A stretch of 6,205 bases of DNA, from the NCBI GenBank assembly GCA_964443385.1, contig CAYUCO010000092.1:1-6205 (forward strand), written 5' to 3'. A program made the position numbers and the translations under genes. Origin of the DNA: VFHP01 sp964443385. GTDB lineage: Bacteria > Chloroflexota > Dehalococcoidia > Lucifugimonadales > UBA2985. Numbering within the stretch: the stretch's first letter is position 1; every line of letters begins with the position of its first letter. Under the pieces are notes generated by a model. The model had not been told where the DNA came from and ran no database searches. It worked only from the letters and a program-made list of their open reading frames with translations. Of the stretch, positions 5,790 through 6,205 are shown one piece after another.

Positions 5790-5828
5790 AAAAAATGGAT
5801 GGGCCTACAACCAAATACCTAATAGGCC
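5790..5828 (-). terminator. Candidate terminator of the propeller gene: inverted repeat followed by a T-run
   Basis: GGCCTA (5802-5807) and TAGGCC (5823-5828) are a perfect six-base inverted repeat with a 15-base loop. Read on the minus strand, just past the stop codon of the propeller gene, the stem is followed after six bases by TTTTTT (5795-5790). The stem is short and the loop long, so this is only a modest candidate. Confidence 0.35.
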
Positions 5829-5832
5829 AAGG

Positions 5833-6205
5833 CTATGCTAATTTATACTTAGATATACTACGTAGTTCTCGAGGTGGATCCATGCGAGAGCCGGTTATTG
5901 TATAAGAAACCTCTGAAACATATATAGAGCCTTCAGAATCTACCGCTATTCCGTGTGGTGCATGAAACTGACCAGGTCCACTACCTTCATTTTTGTCTCC
6001 AAACCGACTTACCAAATTACCAGCCAAATCATATATGCTTACACGATGCCCTAACCCAGGTGCACCTTCCATACCAGTCATACCATTTAACTCACCAATA
6101 TATATGTGATCTTTCCATAAAACCATTGCATCTGGCCTATGTATATTGCTCCACATGGTTATAAAGTTCCCATTTGGATCGAATATTTGTATTCTATGAG
6201 CCTCC
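5833..6205 (-). CDS. NHL-repeat beta-propeller protein, C-terminal fragment (start lies outside window)
   Basis: The frame is open from the right edge of the window to the TAG at 5835-5833, giving 124 codons. The reading frame runs through the ATG at 6156, which is an internal methionine and not a start: upstream codons encode a good propeller strand, HRIQIFDPNGNF. Two further units follow: HRVSIYDLAGNLVSRFG, and GPGQFHAPHGIAVD then GSIYVSEV, the last being the classic NHL signature. The fragment ends in a segment containing MDPPRELRSISKYK. NHL propellers of this kind are annotated as six-bladed beta-propeller or peptidyl-alpha-hydroxyglycine alpha-amidating lyase-like proteins. They occur in many copies in SAR202-type Chloroflexota, and most have no known substrate. 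The phrase YIGELNGM and the paired HR-V/I-x-I/V-F/Y-D strands fit that group. It converges on the short-chain dehydrogenase with a 58-base gap between stop codons. Localisation cannot be judged because the N-terminus is missing. Confidence 0.85.
   Translation of the reverse strand, partial: EAHRIQIFDPNGNFITMWSNIHRPDAMVLWKDHIYIGELNGMTGMEGAPGLGHRVSIYDLAGNLVSRFGDKNEGSGPGQFHAPHGIAVDSEGSIYVSEVSYTITGSRMDPPRELRSISKYKLA

Noticed and set aside
6154..6156. ATG considered as the start of the propeller gene
   Set aside because: The frame stays open to the window edge, and the upstream codons encode a typical propeller strand (HRIQIFDPNG), so this methionine is internal.

Overview
The window is AT-rich bacterial DNA using the standard genetic code. 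It is tightly packed, with nine protein genes, two of them cut by the window ends. Seven genes plus one terminal fragment read on the minus strand and one reads on the plus strand. No rRNA, tRNA, CRISPR array, insertion sequence or phage gene was seen, and no gene-free stretch exceeds 150 bases. The nearly complete beta-propeller fragment at the right end and the short-chain dehydrogenase beside it resemble families I associate with environmental Chloroflexota, particularly marine SAR202-type lineages. That assignment rests on recalled protein style and low GC, not on a marker gene, so it is a moderate-confidence guess.

Layout, in the order of minus-strand transcription from the right. At 5833-6205 lies the C-terminal part of an NHL-type beta-propeller protein. 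It converges on a plus-strand short-chain dehydrogenase (5016-5774), and the 58-base gap between their stop codons, with the end of the dehydrogenase gene, carries two inverted repeats. The 148-base region 4868-5015 is a divergent promoter region. Rightward it drives the dehydrogenase from an extended -10 box. Leftward it drives a thiol-redox cluster: a small glutaredoxin-like protein with a CDAC motif (4619-4867), a thioredoxin-fold protein whose active site is reduced to CPDV (4004-4591), and a single-pass membrane protein of unknown function (3314-3976). These three genes are each separated by 27 bases.

A 127-base spacer (3187-3313) holds a TATAAT box and a perfect 16-bp palindrome just upstream of a second minus-strand cluster: gamma-class carbonic anhydrase-like protein (2635-3186, TTG start), low-specificity L-threonine aldolase (1571-2605), NADPH:quinone oxidoreductase (561-1529) and a YggS/PROSC-type pyridoxal-phosphate homeostasis protein (1-512, C-terminus outside the window). 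Gaps of 29-48 bases and good Shine-Dalgarno sequences suggest one operon. The one clear functional link within it is that the aldolase needs PLP and the last gene handles PLP. The carbonic anhydrase and quinone reductase look like co-expressed housekeeping functions.

I do not see a convincing new defence, mobile or biosynthetic system. The parts most worth a second look are the redox trio with its unknown membrane protein, the palindrome in the carbonic anhydrase leader, and several substitutions at normally conserved positions: RGD to RGN in the carbonic anhydrase, the SKT-type motif to CKQ in YggS, and loss of the second active-site cysteine in the thioredoxin-like protein.
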